From Ornithorhynchus anatinus (taxonomy: Eukaryota; Chordata; Mammalia; Monotremata; Ornithorhynchidae), in NCBI RefSeq assembly GCF_004115215.2, contig NC_041751.1:32999958-33063957 (forward strand): a stretch of DNA of 64,000 bases, written 5' to 3'. The notes under the pieces are model-generated. The model was not told the origin of the DNA and did no database searches. It saw nothing but the letters and a program-made list of their open reading frames with translations. The position numbers and the translations under genes were made by a program. Below are positions 39,843 to 49,539 of the stretch, in pieces (position 1 is the first letter of the stretch; each line of letters starts with the position of its first letter).

Positions 39843-40110
39843 AACCGATCAGTCGGTGGTATTTATCGAGCGCTTCTTATGTGCAGAGCACCGTTCTTAG
39901 CTCTTGGGAGCAGGCATGTCCCCTGCCCCTTTGAGCTTACAGTCTACGTGGTAAGCGCTTAGCAAACACCACGATTTATTTATCATTATTACGACTGCTA
40001 TTATCCACCTCGGTGAACCTATCCTTATACGTTTTAGAAAGAAAGGCTGCCTCCGTGTGCTTAGTACAGTGCCCTGCACACAGGGAGTGCTCAGTTGATA
40101 GCACCGACGG
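39843..40110. mobile_element. L2 tails in both orientations with a Mon-1 scrap
   Basis: Antisense L2 39843-39952, SINE tail 39950-39995 (TAAGCGCTTAGCAAACACCA), sense L2 tail 40047-40110. Confidence 0.65.
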
Positions 40111-40307
40111 GGACGAGGGCGGCGTGGGAGGCGATGAGTGCTGCAGCGGGGCTCTCTTCCGGGAGAAGACGACCAGGGCATTGTAGGAGAAGCGGGCGAA
40201 AATGACGAGAGAAGGGCGGGGAGTTGTATAGCCGCAATCCCCGCTGATGTTTAGAGCGAACTAAGCGTCAGTAAACTGTGGAAGGGTTTCTGCCTGGTCC
40301 TAAATAA

Positions 40308-40868
40308 TTATGTTAATAACGTTGGTATTTGTTAAGCGCTTACTATGTGCAGAGCACCGTTCATTCATTCAGTAGCATTTACTGAGCGCTTACTATGTGC
40401 AGAGCACCGTACTAAGCGCTTGGAACGGACAAATCGGTAACCGATAGAGACGGTCCCCGCCCTTTGACGGGCTCACGGTCTAATCGACGGGCTCAAGACA
40501 CCAAAATGATCCCATCCCACCAGGAGAAAGTCTCGGAGAAGCCCTCAGCCAACTGGAGAGTGGGGCTGGGGTGGGAAGAGGGGGAAGGAGAGAGAGAGGG
40601 GAACAGGGAGGCAGAGGAAAGGGGTGGAGGCGGAGAGGAGTAAGGGGAGGAGAGAGGGAACGAGAACTAAGCGCTGGGGTTGATACAGGGGAATCAGGTC
40701 GTCCCACGTGAGGCTCACGGTCTTCATCCCCATTTGACAGATGAGGTGACTGAGGCACAGAGAAGGGAAGTGACTCGCCCACACTCACACGGCTGCCAAG
40801 GGGCAGAGCCGGGATGCGAACCCGTGACCTCTGACTCCCGAGCCCGGGCTCTTGCCCCCGAGCCGGGC
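40308..40868 (-). mobile_element. Mon-1 SINE split by an L2 3' end
   Basis: The antisense SINE starts AATAACGTTGGTATTTGTTA and is broken at GAGCACCGTTC. Positions 40363-40663 are an antisense L2 3' end (TTCATTCAGTAGCATTTACT to its GA-rich 3' UTR). The SINE resumes at CTAAGCGCTGGGGTTGATAC and ends at its head. Confidence 0.85.
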
Positions 40869-40989
40869 TAAAGCAAGCCGGGAGGCCGGCCGAGGTGGGC
40901 GGATGAGGCTTCTCCAGGGACGGAGGAGTCACTGTCCCGTTGTGCAAACTTCTCCCTGAAGGTTGTCATCTTCCTCTTAATCCGTTGGT

Positions 40990-41475
40990 TCTTTTTTATA
41001 GTTGTGGTTAAGCACTTACTACGTGTCGGGCGCTGTGCTGGAGAAGCGGCGTGGCTTAGTGGAAAGAGGCCGGGCATGGGAGTCGAAGGACATGGGTTCT
41101 AATCCTGGCTCCGCCGCTTGTCTGCTGTGTGACCTTAGGCAAGTCACTTCACTTCTCTGAACCTCAGTTACCTCATCTGCCAAATGGGGATGAAGACTGT
41201 GAGCCCCACGTGGGACAATCTGATTACGCCGCTTCTATCCCAGCGCTTGGCACATAGTAAGCGTTTAACAAATACCACAGTTATCATTATTATTATTACT
41301 AAGCACAGGGGTCGATGCAAACTGATCCGTCTGGACACAATCCGCGTCCCACCGGGGGGCTCGCAGTCTTCATCCCCATTTGGCAGATGAGGGAACTGAG
41401 CCGCCGAGGAGATAAGTGACCCGTCCAAGGTCACCCAGCGGACAGGTGGCGGAGCCGGGATTGGAACCCAGGGGT
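40990..41475 (-). mobile_element. Old Mon-1 SINE (outer) ending 24 bp from an OR start codon
   Basis: Antisense halves 40990-41040 and 41301-41475 are split by a younger SINE. The head end (GGGATTGGAACCCAGGGGTT) is followed by GTTAGAACCCACGTCTT, also SINE-like, up to about 41490. Confidence 0.85.
41041..41300 (+). mobile_element. Mon-1 SINE, full length, nested
   Basis: GAGAAGCGGCGTGGCTTAGT to ACCACAGTTATCATTATTAT, inside the antisense copy. Confidence 0.92.
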
Positions 41476-41498
41476 TAGAACCCACGTCTTTAAATGCG

Positions 41499-42452
41499 AT
41501 GGCCAAAGGACCATCCCAGGACGTGGCCAACACCACCACGGTGAGGGGATTCCTGCTGCTGGGATTCTCGGAGGTCCGGGAGCTGCGGCTGGTCCAGGCC
41601 GCGCTGTTCCTCCTGGTCTACCTGGCGACCCTGACGGGGAACCTCCTCGTCGTCGCCGTCACCGCCCTCGACCGGAGCCTCCGCGCCCCCATGTACTTCT
41701 TCCTCGGGAACCTGTCCGTCCTCGACCTCTGCTTCATCACCGTCACCGTCCCCAACTCCGTCCTCGACTCCCTGACCGACTGCAACTCCATCTCCTTCTT
41801 GGGCTGCGCCACTCAGGTCTTCTTGGTGGTGCTGTTTGGCGGTTCAGAGTTTTTCATCCTCACGGCCATGTCCTACGACCGCTACGCCGCCATCTGCCAC
41901 CCCCTGCGCTACGAGGTCCTCATGGACCGAGGGGCCTGCGTGAAGATGGCCACCGCCTCCTGGCTCGGCGGGGGCCTGTTCGGGGTCCTGTTTTCGGCCC
42001 CGACCTTCTCCCTGTCCTTCTGCGGGTCCCACGTCGTCCAGCAGTTCTTCTGCGACATCCCCTCCCTGCTGAAGATCACCTGCTCCGAGGAGCACGTCAC
42101 CATCGACTTGAGCGTCACCGCCGGGGTAGCGACAGGCGTCGTCTGCTTCGTCTCCATCGTGGTCTCGTACGCGCGCATCTTCGGGGCCGTCCTGAGGATG
42201 CCGGCCGCCGAGGGCCGGGCCAGAGCCTTCTCCACCTGCCTGCCCCACCTCGCCGTCGTCACTCTCTTCGTCGTAACTTCGTTCTGTGCTTACTTGAAGC
42301 CTCCGTCAGGCTCCCCCTCGGTCCTCGACCTGCTGGTGTCCGTGTTCTACGTCGTGGTGCCCCCCGCCTTCAACCCCCTCATCTACAGCCTGAGGAACCG
42401 CGACGTGAAGGCCGCCCTGGGGAGGGTCCTTGGAGGGAACGGCTTCCATTAA
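41499..42452 (+). CDS. Olfactory receptor, OR14-like, with shifted start codon
   Basis: Intact 317-residue odorant GPCR with all landmarks: GN 47-48, PMYFFLGNLSVLDLC 64-78, Cys103, MSYDRYAAICHP 123-134, Cys175, 185 and 195, MPAAEGRARAFSTCLPHL, and NPLIY 292-296. In the paralogues the protein begins M(A/S/P)N; here that position is GTG (Val9, 41523-41525). The only in-frame start is eight codons earlier, giving MAKGPSQD before VANTTT. The sequon NTT (Asn11) is kept. DNA to about 41490 is SINE, so the acceptor site found 23-24 nt before the ATG in other copies is not seen; if CATCCCAG just before the GTG is the acceptor, the mRNA would lack an ATG. The protein body shows no decay. A class A module lies 2.8 kb upstream. 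Confidence 0.9.
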   Translation: MAKGPSQDVANTTTVRGFLLLGFSEVRELRLVQAALFLLVYLATLTGNLLVVAVTALDRSLRAPMYFFLGNLSVLDLCFITVTVPNSVLDSLTDCNSISFLGCATQVFLVVLFGGSEFFILTAMSYDRYAAICHPLRYEVLMDRGACVKMATASWLGGGLFGVLFSAPTFSLSFCGSHVVQQFFCDIPSLLKITCSEEHVTIDLSVTAGVATGVVCFVSIVVSYARIFGAVLRMPAAEGRARAFSTCLPHLAVVTLFVVTSFCAYLKPPSGSPSVLDLLVSVFYVVVPPAFNPLIYSLRNRDVKAALGRVLGGNGFH

Positions 42453-42556
42453 GGGGAGAAAACCGTCATCTCCTGACTTGAACGATCCCAGTATCGGTCA
42501 GGGACCGGATCTCTGTACCTAAGCGTGAGTTACCCAGATTTTCCCAGAGGAATCAG

Positions 42557-42930
42557 TGAATCCATCAATTAATCACATTCACTGAGTGCTTACTATGTGC
42601 AGAGCACTGTACTAAGCACTTGGCAGAGGACGGTCTAACGGAGCTGATAGACACGTTCGCTGTCTATCACTCAGGAGCACTTATTGTGAGTCAACTGAGC
42701 CTGAGCACTGTAGTAGGTGCTTTGAAGAGAACAGTGGACGTCGTGGGCGTGATCACTCGGTCAATCGGTGGCATTTATTAGACCCTATGTGCAGAGCACT
42801 GTTCTAAGCACTTGGGAGACTACAGAGAGCAGACACAAGCCCCGCCTTCAACAAGCTTACAATCTAACGGGGGGAAGGGGCACCCGAATAAACCACAGAC
42901 CGAAGGAAGAAGGAAAGGGGGATATTTTAC
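42557..42930 (-). mobile_element. Two L2 tails
   Basis: 42557-42675 (AATCACATTCACTGAGTGCT) and 42755-42930 (CAATCGGTGGCATTTATTAG to ACGGGGGGAAGGGGCACCC). Confidence 0.75.
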
Positions 42931-43029
42931 TGTGTAAATACTAAGGTGTCTATAAAATATTTACGCAGACGCTAAGGGGGTTTGTGAGTCCTCGAGTTCA
43001 TGGGCGGTACAAGATTCTGACCTGGCAAG

Positions 43030-43400
43030 CCATTCATTCATTCCATCGTATTTATTGAGCGCTCACCGTGTGCAGAGCACTGTACTAAACGCTTGGAAAG
43101 TACAATTCGGCAATAAAGAGAGGCAATCCCTGCCCACGGCGGGCTCACAGTCTAGAAGGGGGGAGACGGAAAACAGGACAAGGAAACAGGCATCAGTAGA
43201 AATAGATGGAATTAAAGATACATACGGAGCAAAACTAAAAAGGCGTTAATATAAATGAATAGAATTATAGGTATGTACGTAGATACCTAAGTGCGGTGGA
43301 TCGGGGAGGGGGGGAGAGCAAAGGGAGAGAGATGGGGGCGACGCGGAGGGGAGGGGGAGCTGAGGAAAAGGGGGGCTTAGTCTGGGAGGAAAGAGGGGCT
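43030..43400 (-). mobile_element. L2 LINE 3' end
   Basis: CATTCATTCATTCCATCGTA through the 3' UTR (ATAGGTATGTACGTAGATAC) to GGGGGGCTTAGTCTGGGAGG. Well preserved. Confidence 0.88.
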
Positions 43401-43402
43401 TG

Positions 43403-43612
43403 TAATAATAATGGCGCTATTTGTTAAGCGCTTACTATGTGCTAAGTGCTCTAATAAGCCCTGAGATGGATACGGGATCATCAGATCCCAGCAGGAACGA
43501 GAACAGGCATCGAATTCCCATTTTTGCAGATGAGGGAGCCGGTGCACAGAGAAGTTAAGTGACTTGTCCAAGGTCACACAGCAGACACACGGTAGAGCCG
43601 GGATTAGAAACT
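43403..43612 (-). mobile_element. Mon-1 SINE without head
   Basis: AATAATAATGGCGCTATTTG to GAGCCGGGATTAGAAAC. Confidence 0.8.
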
Positions 43613-43674
43613 GTGAGCAGGATACCAGCAGTGGAAAATAGGAAGGCAAAGGAGAGTAAGTGGGTTGCCTTGAA

Positions 43675-43936
43675 GGGCAGCACTGCCTAATGGATAGAGC
43701 ACGAGCAAGGGAATCAGAAGGCCCTGGGGTCTAATCCTGGCTCTGCCACTTGGCTGCTGAGAGACTTTGGGCAAGTCACCTCACTTCTCTGGGCGTCAGT
43801 TACCTCATCTGTAAAATGGGGATGAAGACTGTGAGCCCCACGCGGGACAGGGACCGCGTATAACCCAGTCTGCTTGTATCCGCCCCAGCGCCCAGTACGG
43901 GGCCCGATACGTAATAAGTGCTTAAGAAATGCTACC
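43675..43936 (+). mobile_element. Mon-1 SINE, older subtype
   Basis: GGGCAGCACTGCCTAATGGA to AAGTGCTTAAGAAATGCTAC. Confidence 0.85.
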
Positions 43937-44193
43937 CATTTTACAGATAAGGAGACTGAAGCACAGGAGAAGTAAAGTGACTTGTCCAAGGCCACCCAGC
44001 TATCATGTGGCTAAATGCTGGGGCAGATACGAGGTGATCACGTTGGACACTCCCTGTCCCACATGGGACTCGCAGCCCCTCAGACGGGGGTAACTGAGGC
44101 ACTGGGAAATGAAGTGACTTGCCCAAGGGCACACAGCAGATGAGCAGTGGAGTCAGGATTAGAACCCAGGCCCGGGCCCCTTCCACTAGTCTC
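43937..44193 (-). mobile_element. Two pieces of old Mon-1
   Basis: CCATTTTACAGATAAGGAGA (43937-44007), then TAAATGCTGGGGCAGATACG to the head at 44193. They may be one element with a duplication. Confidence 0.7.
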
Positions 44194-44317
44194 CAGACCC
44201 AGACGGAGCTTGTCACTCCCTACCCCTGTGGTGAGGGCCCCGATTCTCCACCGGCTCCTCCGAGTGACCAGTCGTACTCTCCCAGCGAGGCTACGAGGAT
44301 ATATTCTATTTTCGCTA

Positions 44318-44602
44318 CGGTATTTGTTAAGCACCGAAATCCCGTCAAGCACTGCTCTAAGCGCCGGGATAGATACAGATCTATCCGGTTGCACACAGTC
44401 CCCGTCCCGCGTGAGGTTCACGGTCTACGGGGGAGAGAGACCGGGTTTCGCATCTCTATTTTACAGCTGAGGAAAATGAAGGCCGGAGGGGTGAAGCGGC
44501 TCGTCCGAGGTCACCCGGCAAGCATTCGGGAGAGCCGTGATTAGAACCCAGGTCTTCTGACTCCCGTGCCCAGGTTCTTCCCGCTGAAACGTGCTGCTTC
44601 TC
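44318..44602 (-). mobile_element. Mon-1 SINE, older subtype
   Basis: GGTATTTGTTAAGCACCGAA to CGCTGAAACGTGCTGCTTCT. Confidence 0.85.
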
Positions 44603-44689
44603 CTATTCGGAAACATTATCACTCTCTCCCCGTCTCCCTCTCTCTCTGGATACGGGCATATTCACGTAGAAGAAGATGCTGTCGACGCC

Positions 44690-45070
44690 TTGGGAGCGTC
44701 ACGGGGCAGGATAGTTTCTGCAGCGGGGAGGGCCGGGTCCTCATCTCCGCGGGGCCCCTGGGGCCAGAAGGTCCCGGCGTCTCCCGGCCCGAGAGGTCCC
44801 TCCCGGGGGGCCCGGGCCGGTCCTCCGGGGAGCCCCCTCGGAGCAGTGACTGCTTTATCTACGGGGACGGGGCCCGTCTGCAGGGCAGCTCAGCATCCCG
44901 GGGAGAGCGGAGAGGGGCCGAGGGCTCCCGGCCGTCCCTCGGTGGCTGACCGATCCCAGGAATCCGAGGAGGACGACGAGACGACCGGCTCGGCCCAGAG
45001 GTCATTGCCCCTGGCCGGCCCCAGCCGCCCTGGTGAGAGCGAGAGGGGGTGGAGAGAGGCAGGAGGATGA
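44690..45070 (+). promoter_or_regulatory. OR-upstream module class B, copy 1
   Basis: Aligns with the minus-strand segments at 56190-56530 and 61220-61600. Shared marks: GAGGTCCCTC, CTCGGAGCAG, a TATA-like GCTTTATCTA (TTTATCTA at 44854-44861), GAGAGCGGAGAGGGGC, GGTGGCTGACCGATCC, CCAGGAATC(C/T)GA. The donor seen 140 bp after the TATA-like box in another copy reads GTCATT here (45001). A second donor-like CTGGTGAGAGCG has GT at 45033-45034. It lies 3.5 kb upstream of the OR at 48574. Confidence 0.6.
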
Positions 45071-45194
45071 AGCCAGAGATGGAGCCATTCTGCGGAGATT
45101 CTCGCACGCGGGGAACGGGTTGGAGTTCATTCAGTCAGTGACAGAGTTCATTCAGTTCAATCAACAATAGCAATTATTTGCTATCGTTTTAATG

Positions 45195-45370
45195 AGACGT
45201 TCTTCCCCTCGATTCTATTCATCGCCATCGTTCTCGTCCGTCTCCCCCGATTAGACCGCGAGCCCGTCGAAGGGCGGGGACCGTCTCTATCTGTTGCCGA
45301 TCGGTCCGTTCCGAGCGCCTGGTACAGTGCTCTGCACAGAGTAAGCGATCAGTAAATGCTATTGAATAAA
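45195..45370 (+). mobile_element. L2 3' tail
   Basis: CGATTCTATTCATCGCCATC to AGTAAATGCTATTGAATAAA. Confidence 0.88.
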
Positions 45371-45760
45371 ATCGCATCTACGGAGCTCTTACTGCGCGCA
45401 GAGCGGCGCGACTCGGCGGCAAGAACCCCGGCTCGGGAGCCAGAGGTCACGGGTTCGCATCCCGGCGCTGCCACTTGTCAGCTGGGTGACTGTGGGCAAG
45501 TCACTTGACTTCTCTGGGCCTCAGTGACCTCACCTGTAAAAGGGGGACTAACGGTGAGCCTCACGTGGGACAACCTCATTCCCCTGTATCTCCCCCAGCG
45601 CTCCGAACAGTGCTCTGCGCCTAGTAAGCGCTTAACAAATACCAACATTATCATCATTATTACTAAGCGCTTGGGAGAGTACAATTCAGCAACGGATAGA
45701 GACGATCCCTGCCCACAACGGGCTCATAGTCTAGAAGGGGGGAGAGATCAAGACCGTACC
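45370..45760 (-). mobile_element. L2 tail split by a Mon-1 SINE
   Basis: Antisense L2 pieces 45370-45402 and 45664-45760 (TAAGCGCTTGGGAGAGTACA) join correctly once the sense SINE at 45403-45663 is removed. Confidence 0.85.
45403..45663 (+). mobile_element. Mon-1 SINE, full length, nested in L2
   Basis: GAGCGGCGCGACTCGGCGGC to ACCAACATTATCATCATTAT. Confidence 0.92.
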
Positions 45761-45811
45761 CCAAAACAGGGCAGGCTTGTAGGCGGGGAGTGGCTTGCCA
45801 GCAGTGATAAA

Positions 45812-46033
45812 TAAATAATTCTGGTACATGTTGAGCGCTTACTGTGTGTCAAGCACTATTCTAAGCGCTGGGTTAGATGCAGGTTAATCAGGCTGGACGC
45901 GGTCCCTGTCCGTCGAGGGGCGAGGTAACCGAGGCCCGGGGGAGTGAAGTGGCTTGCTCGGGCTTGTGAGGGAGCCGGGATTAGAACCCGCATCCTTCTG
46001 ACTCCCAGGCCCGTGCTCTATCCACCGGTGGCC
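45812..46033 (-). mobile_element. Mon-1 SINE, older subtype
   Basis: AATTCTGGTACATGTTGAGC to CCGTGCTCTATCCACCGG, with a deletion in the CORE. Confidence 0.8.
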
Positions 46034-46324
46034 CCGTCACCGACCCAGCTCTCCTCCCTCGGGCATCCCCACCCTGGCTACCGCGGCAACCGCCCGCCAG
46101 GCTCGGATGCTACAACCGAGCATCGGCCCGACGCTCCCGTCGCTTCGGCTGCCAGGGGTTCCCGCGGGTCAGAAACGTTTTTCGGCGGGAACGTGACCGA
46201 CGGGGATGAGAGCGCGCGACTGATTCTGGGAAAAACCCCGGGTCCCTCATCGATTCTTCTGAACGGAACTTCTCCTACCAATCAATGCCTCACCGCGCCA
46301 GGAGAGTGGGCCTAAGCCAGTGAA
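46034..46324. other. Gene-less stretch
   Basis: No repeat or gene recognised. Confidence 0.4.
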
Positions 46325-46603
46325 GAATAATAATAATAATAATAATGATGATAACGTTGGCATTTGTTAAGCGCTTACTCTATGCCAAGCACTGTTCTGA
46401 GAGCTGGGGAGGATGAAAGGTGATCAGGTTGTCCCACGTGGGGCTCACACACGCTCTTAATGCCCATTTTCCAGATGAGGTCACTGAGGCTCAGAGAAGT
46501 GGAGTGACATCCAAAGTCACACTGCTGACAGGTGGCAGGGGCAGGATTTGAACCCACGATCTCCGACTCCCCAGCCCGTGCTCTTTCCACTGAGCCACGC
46601 CGT
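46325..46603 (-). mobile_element. Mon-1 SINE, full length
   Basis: Seven AAT units, CGTTGGCATTTGTTAAGCGC to CCACTGAGCCACGCCG. Confidence 0.9.
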
Positions 46604-47160
46604 GCCGTCGAGAGATCCTCTGGCTAGGGTCGCCCGTGACGGAAAGCGGAAGGGTCAGGCGTCATCCCCCGTCAGCAGCGGCAGGGGAGCAGACGATGAG
46701 AAAGGGGATCGAAGACCACGGCAGGGACTCGGGTCTTCGGCGCGTGGAAGGAGGTGACGGCAAACCGCTTCTTTGTATGTTTACCAAGAAAACTCTCCGG
46801 ATGCACGTACCGGAATGACTACTGGGCGTTTATCCATAAAGTCTTCTTGGTGTGCATATGGCAGTGGTTGACCGTTCCCTTCTTCCGTGCGGGAAACTCG
46901 GGTCGCCGCCCTCGACTCTCTCCCGGGCCGCCGCTGCACACTCTTCCGCTCGCTAACCACTGGCCGGGCTAAGGATGGCGCGGACAGGCCGCTGCCTGCC
47001 TCTCCCGCCCGTAGCCGAGACCGGGAGGGGCCTGGAAACCCTCCAGGTGCCACCCCGAGCGGACCTGAGGATACCAGGCGGAGTATGAAATCACTTCTAG
47101 ACTATAAGCGCGTCGTAGGCAAGGAACCAACTCCATTGTGTTGGACTCCCCCGAGCATTT
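46604..47160. other. Gene-less stretch with an unassigned repeat-like piece
   Basis: GGTGACGGCAAACCGCTTCT and ACCAAGAAAACTCTCCGGAT (about 46750-46805) resemble non-LTR retrotransposon 3' ends of the RTE type. I cannot confirm this. A weak L2-tail scrap is at 47090-47160. Confidence 0.3.
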
Positions 47161-47169
47161 GGTGATAAT

Positions 47170-47260
47170 AATGTTGGCATCTGTTAAGCGCTTACTATGT
47201 GCAGCGACAGAGTCGGTCCCTTCCCAACAACGGGCTCACGGTCTAGAGCGCTCAGATACC
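47170..47260 (-). mobile_element. Mon-1/L2 scrap
   Basis: ATAATGTTGGCATCTGTTAA joins ACGGGCTCACGGTCTAGAGC with the middle missing. Confidence 0.6.
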
Positions 47261-47342
47261 ATTATTATTATCATTTTGAATAATAGCTATTAAATAGTAA
47301 ACACTTGAACAGATACCATAAAAATGTAAGTCTGAAAGTGTC

Positions 47343-47775
47343 AGATAATAATAAAATTATGGTGTTTGCCAAGTGCTTACTCTGTGCCAAGCACTGTTAA
47401 TAATAATAATAATAATAATAATAATGGTATTTGTTGAGCGCTTGCTATGGTCAAAGCACTGTTAATAATAATAATAATAATTATGATATTCGTTAAGCAC
47501 TTACTCTGTGCAGAGCACTGTTCTAAGTGCTGAGGGAGATACAGGGTCATCAGGTTGCCCCCCTTGAGGCTCAGAGTCTTAATCTCCATTTTTACAGATG
47601 AGGGAACCGAGGCACGGAGAAGTGAAGTGACTCGCCCCCAGTCACACAGCTGACAAGTGGCAGAGCCGGGATTCAAACCCATGACCTCCGAATCCCGAGC
47701 CCGGGCCCTTTCCACTGAGCCACGCTGCTTCTCTGCACACAGCAACTGCTCAATAAATACGTTGAGTTCATCTCT
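47343..47775 (-). mobile_element. Three stacked Mon-1 tails, the last one full length
   Basis: Partial tails at 47343-47396 and 47397-47464 both stop at AGCACTGTT and are followed by an (AAT)n run. The third (47465-47732) is complete. A sense L2 scrap (CTCAATAAATACGTTGAG) follows. Confidence 0.88.
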
Positions 47776-47828
47776 TTGGGCTCTCTGGAGGTCTCCCATC
47801 TGCAAATCAGTTTAGGTTTCTGTCTCCC

Positions 47829-48392
47829 CAAATAATAATAACGTTCGTGTCTCTTGTTAAATGCTAATTATACACCGAGCACAGTAGTACGTGAGGGACA
47901 GATGCACAGAAATCGGGAGGACACAGTGTCTACCCCACACGGCGCTCACAGTCTCAGTAGCGGGGAGCAAAGGCCTCGAATTTCCATTTTAATAATGTTG
48001 GTATCTGTTAAGCGCCTACTCTGTGCCGAGCACTGTTCTAAGCGCCGGGGGAGACACAGGGGAATCGGGTCGTCCCACGTGGGGCTCACGGTCTTAATCC
48101 CCCTTTTACAGATGAGGTAACTGAGGCACCGAGAAGTGAAGTGACTCGCCCAAAGTCACACGGCTGACAAGCGGCCGAGCCGGGATTCGAACCCATGGCC
48201 TCTGACTCCAAAGCCCGTGCTCTTTCCACTGAGCCACGCTGCTTCTCTGCTTCATTTTATAGATGAAGAGTCGGAGGCTCAGAGAAGTATGCTGCCCAAG
48301 GTCACAGACCAGGCAAGTGTTAGAGCCTGAATTAGAACCCAGGTCTTCCGACTCCGAGGACTGTGCCCTTCCCACTGCACTGCGCCGCTCCT
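47829..48392 (-). mobile_element. Old Mon-1/MIR-like SINE split by a young copy
   Basis: Antisense pieces 47829-47990 and 48253-48392 (ATAGATGAAGAGTCGGAGGC to CACTGCACTGCGCCGCTCCT). Confidence 0.85.
47991..48252 (-). mobile_element. Mon-1 SINE, young, with 6-bp target-site duplication
   Basis: AATAATGTTGGTATCTGTTA to CTGAGCCACGCTGCTTCTCT. CATTTT lies on both sides (47985-47990 and 48253-48258). Confidence 0.93.
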
Positions 48393-48396
48393 ACAA

Positions 48397-48465
48397 GACT
48401 GTGAGCTTGGAACTCCTTGACGGCAGGGATCATTTGTACCAGTGCTGTTGAACTCTGCAGATGCT
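48397..48465 (+). mobile_element. L2 tail scrap
   Basis: GACTGTGAGCTTGGAACTCC to GATGCTCGGTACC. Confidence 0.55.
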
Positions 48466-48548
48466 CGGTACCTACTAAGGGAGTTAATGTCGATTCCTTT
48501 ATCGAGGCCACCGAGGCCTGTAAATTGATGCCTTCCCTCTTCCTGGGC

Positions 48549-48550
48549 AG
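48549..48550 (+). other. Putative 3' splice acceptor of the OR coding exon
   Basis: CCTTCCCTCTTCCTGGGCAG, 23 nt before the ATG at 48574. Good pyrimidine tract. Confidence 0.6.
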
Positions 48551-48573
48551 GGAGTCGACATCGTCCCCCAGAA

Positions 48574-49512
48574 ATGTCCAACACCTCCACGGTGAGGGGA
48601 TTCCTGCTGCTGGGATCCTCGGAGGTCCGGGAGCCGCGGCCGGTCCACGCCGCGCCGTTCCTCCCGGTCTACCCGGCGGCCCTGACGGGGAACCTCCTCG
48701 TCGTCGCCGTCGCCCTCCTCGGCCGGCGCCTCCGCGCCCCCGTGTACTTCTTCCTCGGGAACCTGGCCCTCGTCGACCTCTGCTTCGTCTCCGTCACCGT
48801 CCCCAAATCCGTCGCCGTCTGCCTGACCGACTGCCGATCCATCTCCTTCTTGAGCTGTGCCGCTCAGCTCTTCCTGGTGGTCCTGTTTGCCGCCCCGGAG
48901 TTTTTCGTCCTCACGGCCGTGTCCTACGACCGCTACGCCGCCATCTGCCTCCCCCTGCGCTACGGGGTCGTCGTGGGCCGAGGCGTCTGCGGGAAGATGG
49001 CGGCCGCCTCCTGGCTCGGCGGGGGCCTGGTCGGGGTCTTGTTTTCAGCTTCGACCTTCTCCTTGTCCTTCTGCGGGTCCCACGTCGTCCGGCGGTTCTT
49101 CTGTGACGTCCCCTCCCTGCTGAAGATCACCCGCTCTGAAGACCGCTCCGCCATCGACGCGAGCGTGACCTTGTCGCTAACCGTAGGTGCCGTCGGCTCC
49201 GTTTCCATCGCCGTCTCGTACGCGCGCGTCATCGGGGCCGTGCTGAGGATGCCGGCGGCCGAGGGCCGGGCCGGAGCCTTCTCCACCTGCCTGCCCCATC
49301 TCCTCGTCGTCACCGTCTTCCTCTCCTCAGGCGTGTTTGGCTATCTCGAGCCGCCCTCACACTCTTCCTCGGTCTTCGACCTGCCGATGCCCGTGTTCTA
49401 CGCCGTCGGGCCCCCGGCCCCGAACCCCCTCATCTACAGCCTGAGGAACCGGGACTTGAAAGCGGCTCTGCGGACGATCTTGAAAAGGGGATTCCCCCAG
49501 ACTCTTCTGTAG
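48574..49512 (+). CDS. Olfactory receptor, OR14-like, with altered key residues
   Basis: Unbroken 312-residue odorant GPCR. Sequon at Asn3 (NTS), GN 39-40, VYFFLGNLALVDLC 57-70, Cys95, VSYDRYAAIC 116-124, Cys167 and Cys177, RMPAAEGRAGAFSTCLPHL 225-243. Two positions that are constant in the neighbours differ: the third second-loop cysteine (187) is Arg in KITRSED, and PPALNPLIY reads PPAPNPLIY (Pro283) just before the TM7 NPxxY-type motif. TM5 also differs (TLSLTVGAVGSVSIAVSYA). It keeps a full acceptor-like site and a class B module 3.5 kb upstream. Probably expressed, but ligand binding or folding may be weakened. It is the last rightward OR before orientation switches. Confidence 0.9.
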   Translation: MSNTSTVRGFLLLGSSEVREPRPVHAAPFLPVYPAALTGNLLVVAVALLGRRLRAPVYFFLGNLALVDLCFVSVTVPKSVAVCLTDCRSISFLSCAAQLFLVVLFAAPEFFVLTAVSYDRYAAICLPLRYGVVVGRGVCGKMAAASWLGGGLVGVLFSASTFSLSFCGSHVVRRFFCDVPSLLKITRSEDRSAIDASVTLSLTVGAVGSVSIAVSYARVIGAVLRMPAAEGRAGAFSTCLPHLLVVTVFLSSGVFGYLEPPSHSSSVFDLPMPVFYAVGPPAPNPLIYSLRNRDLKAALRTILKRGFPQTLL

Positions 49513-49539
49513 GTCGAAATGTCTGTTTCCCTGCGCCGA

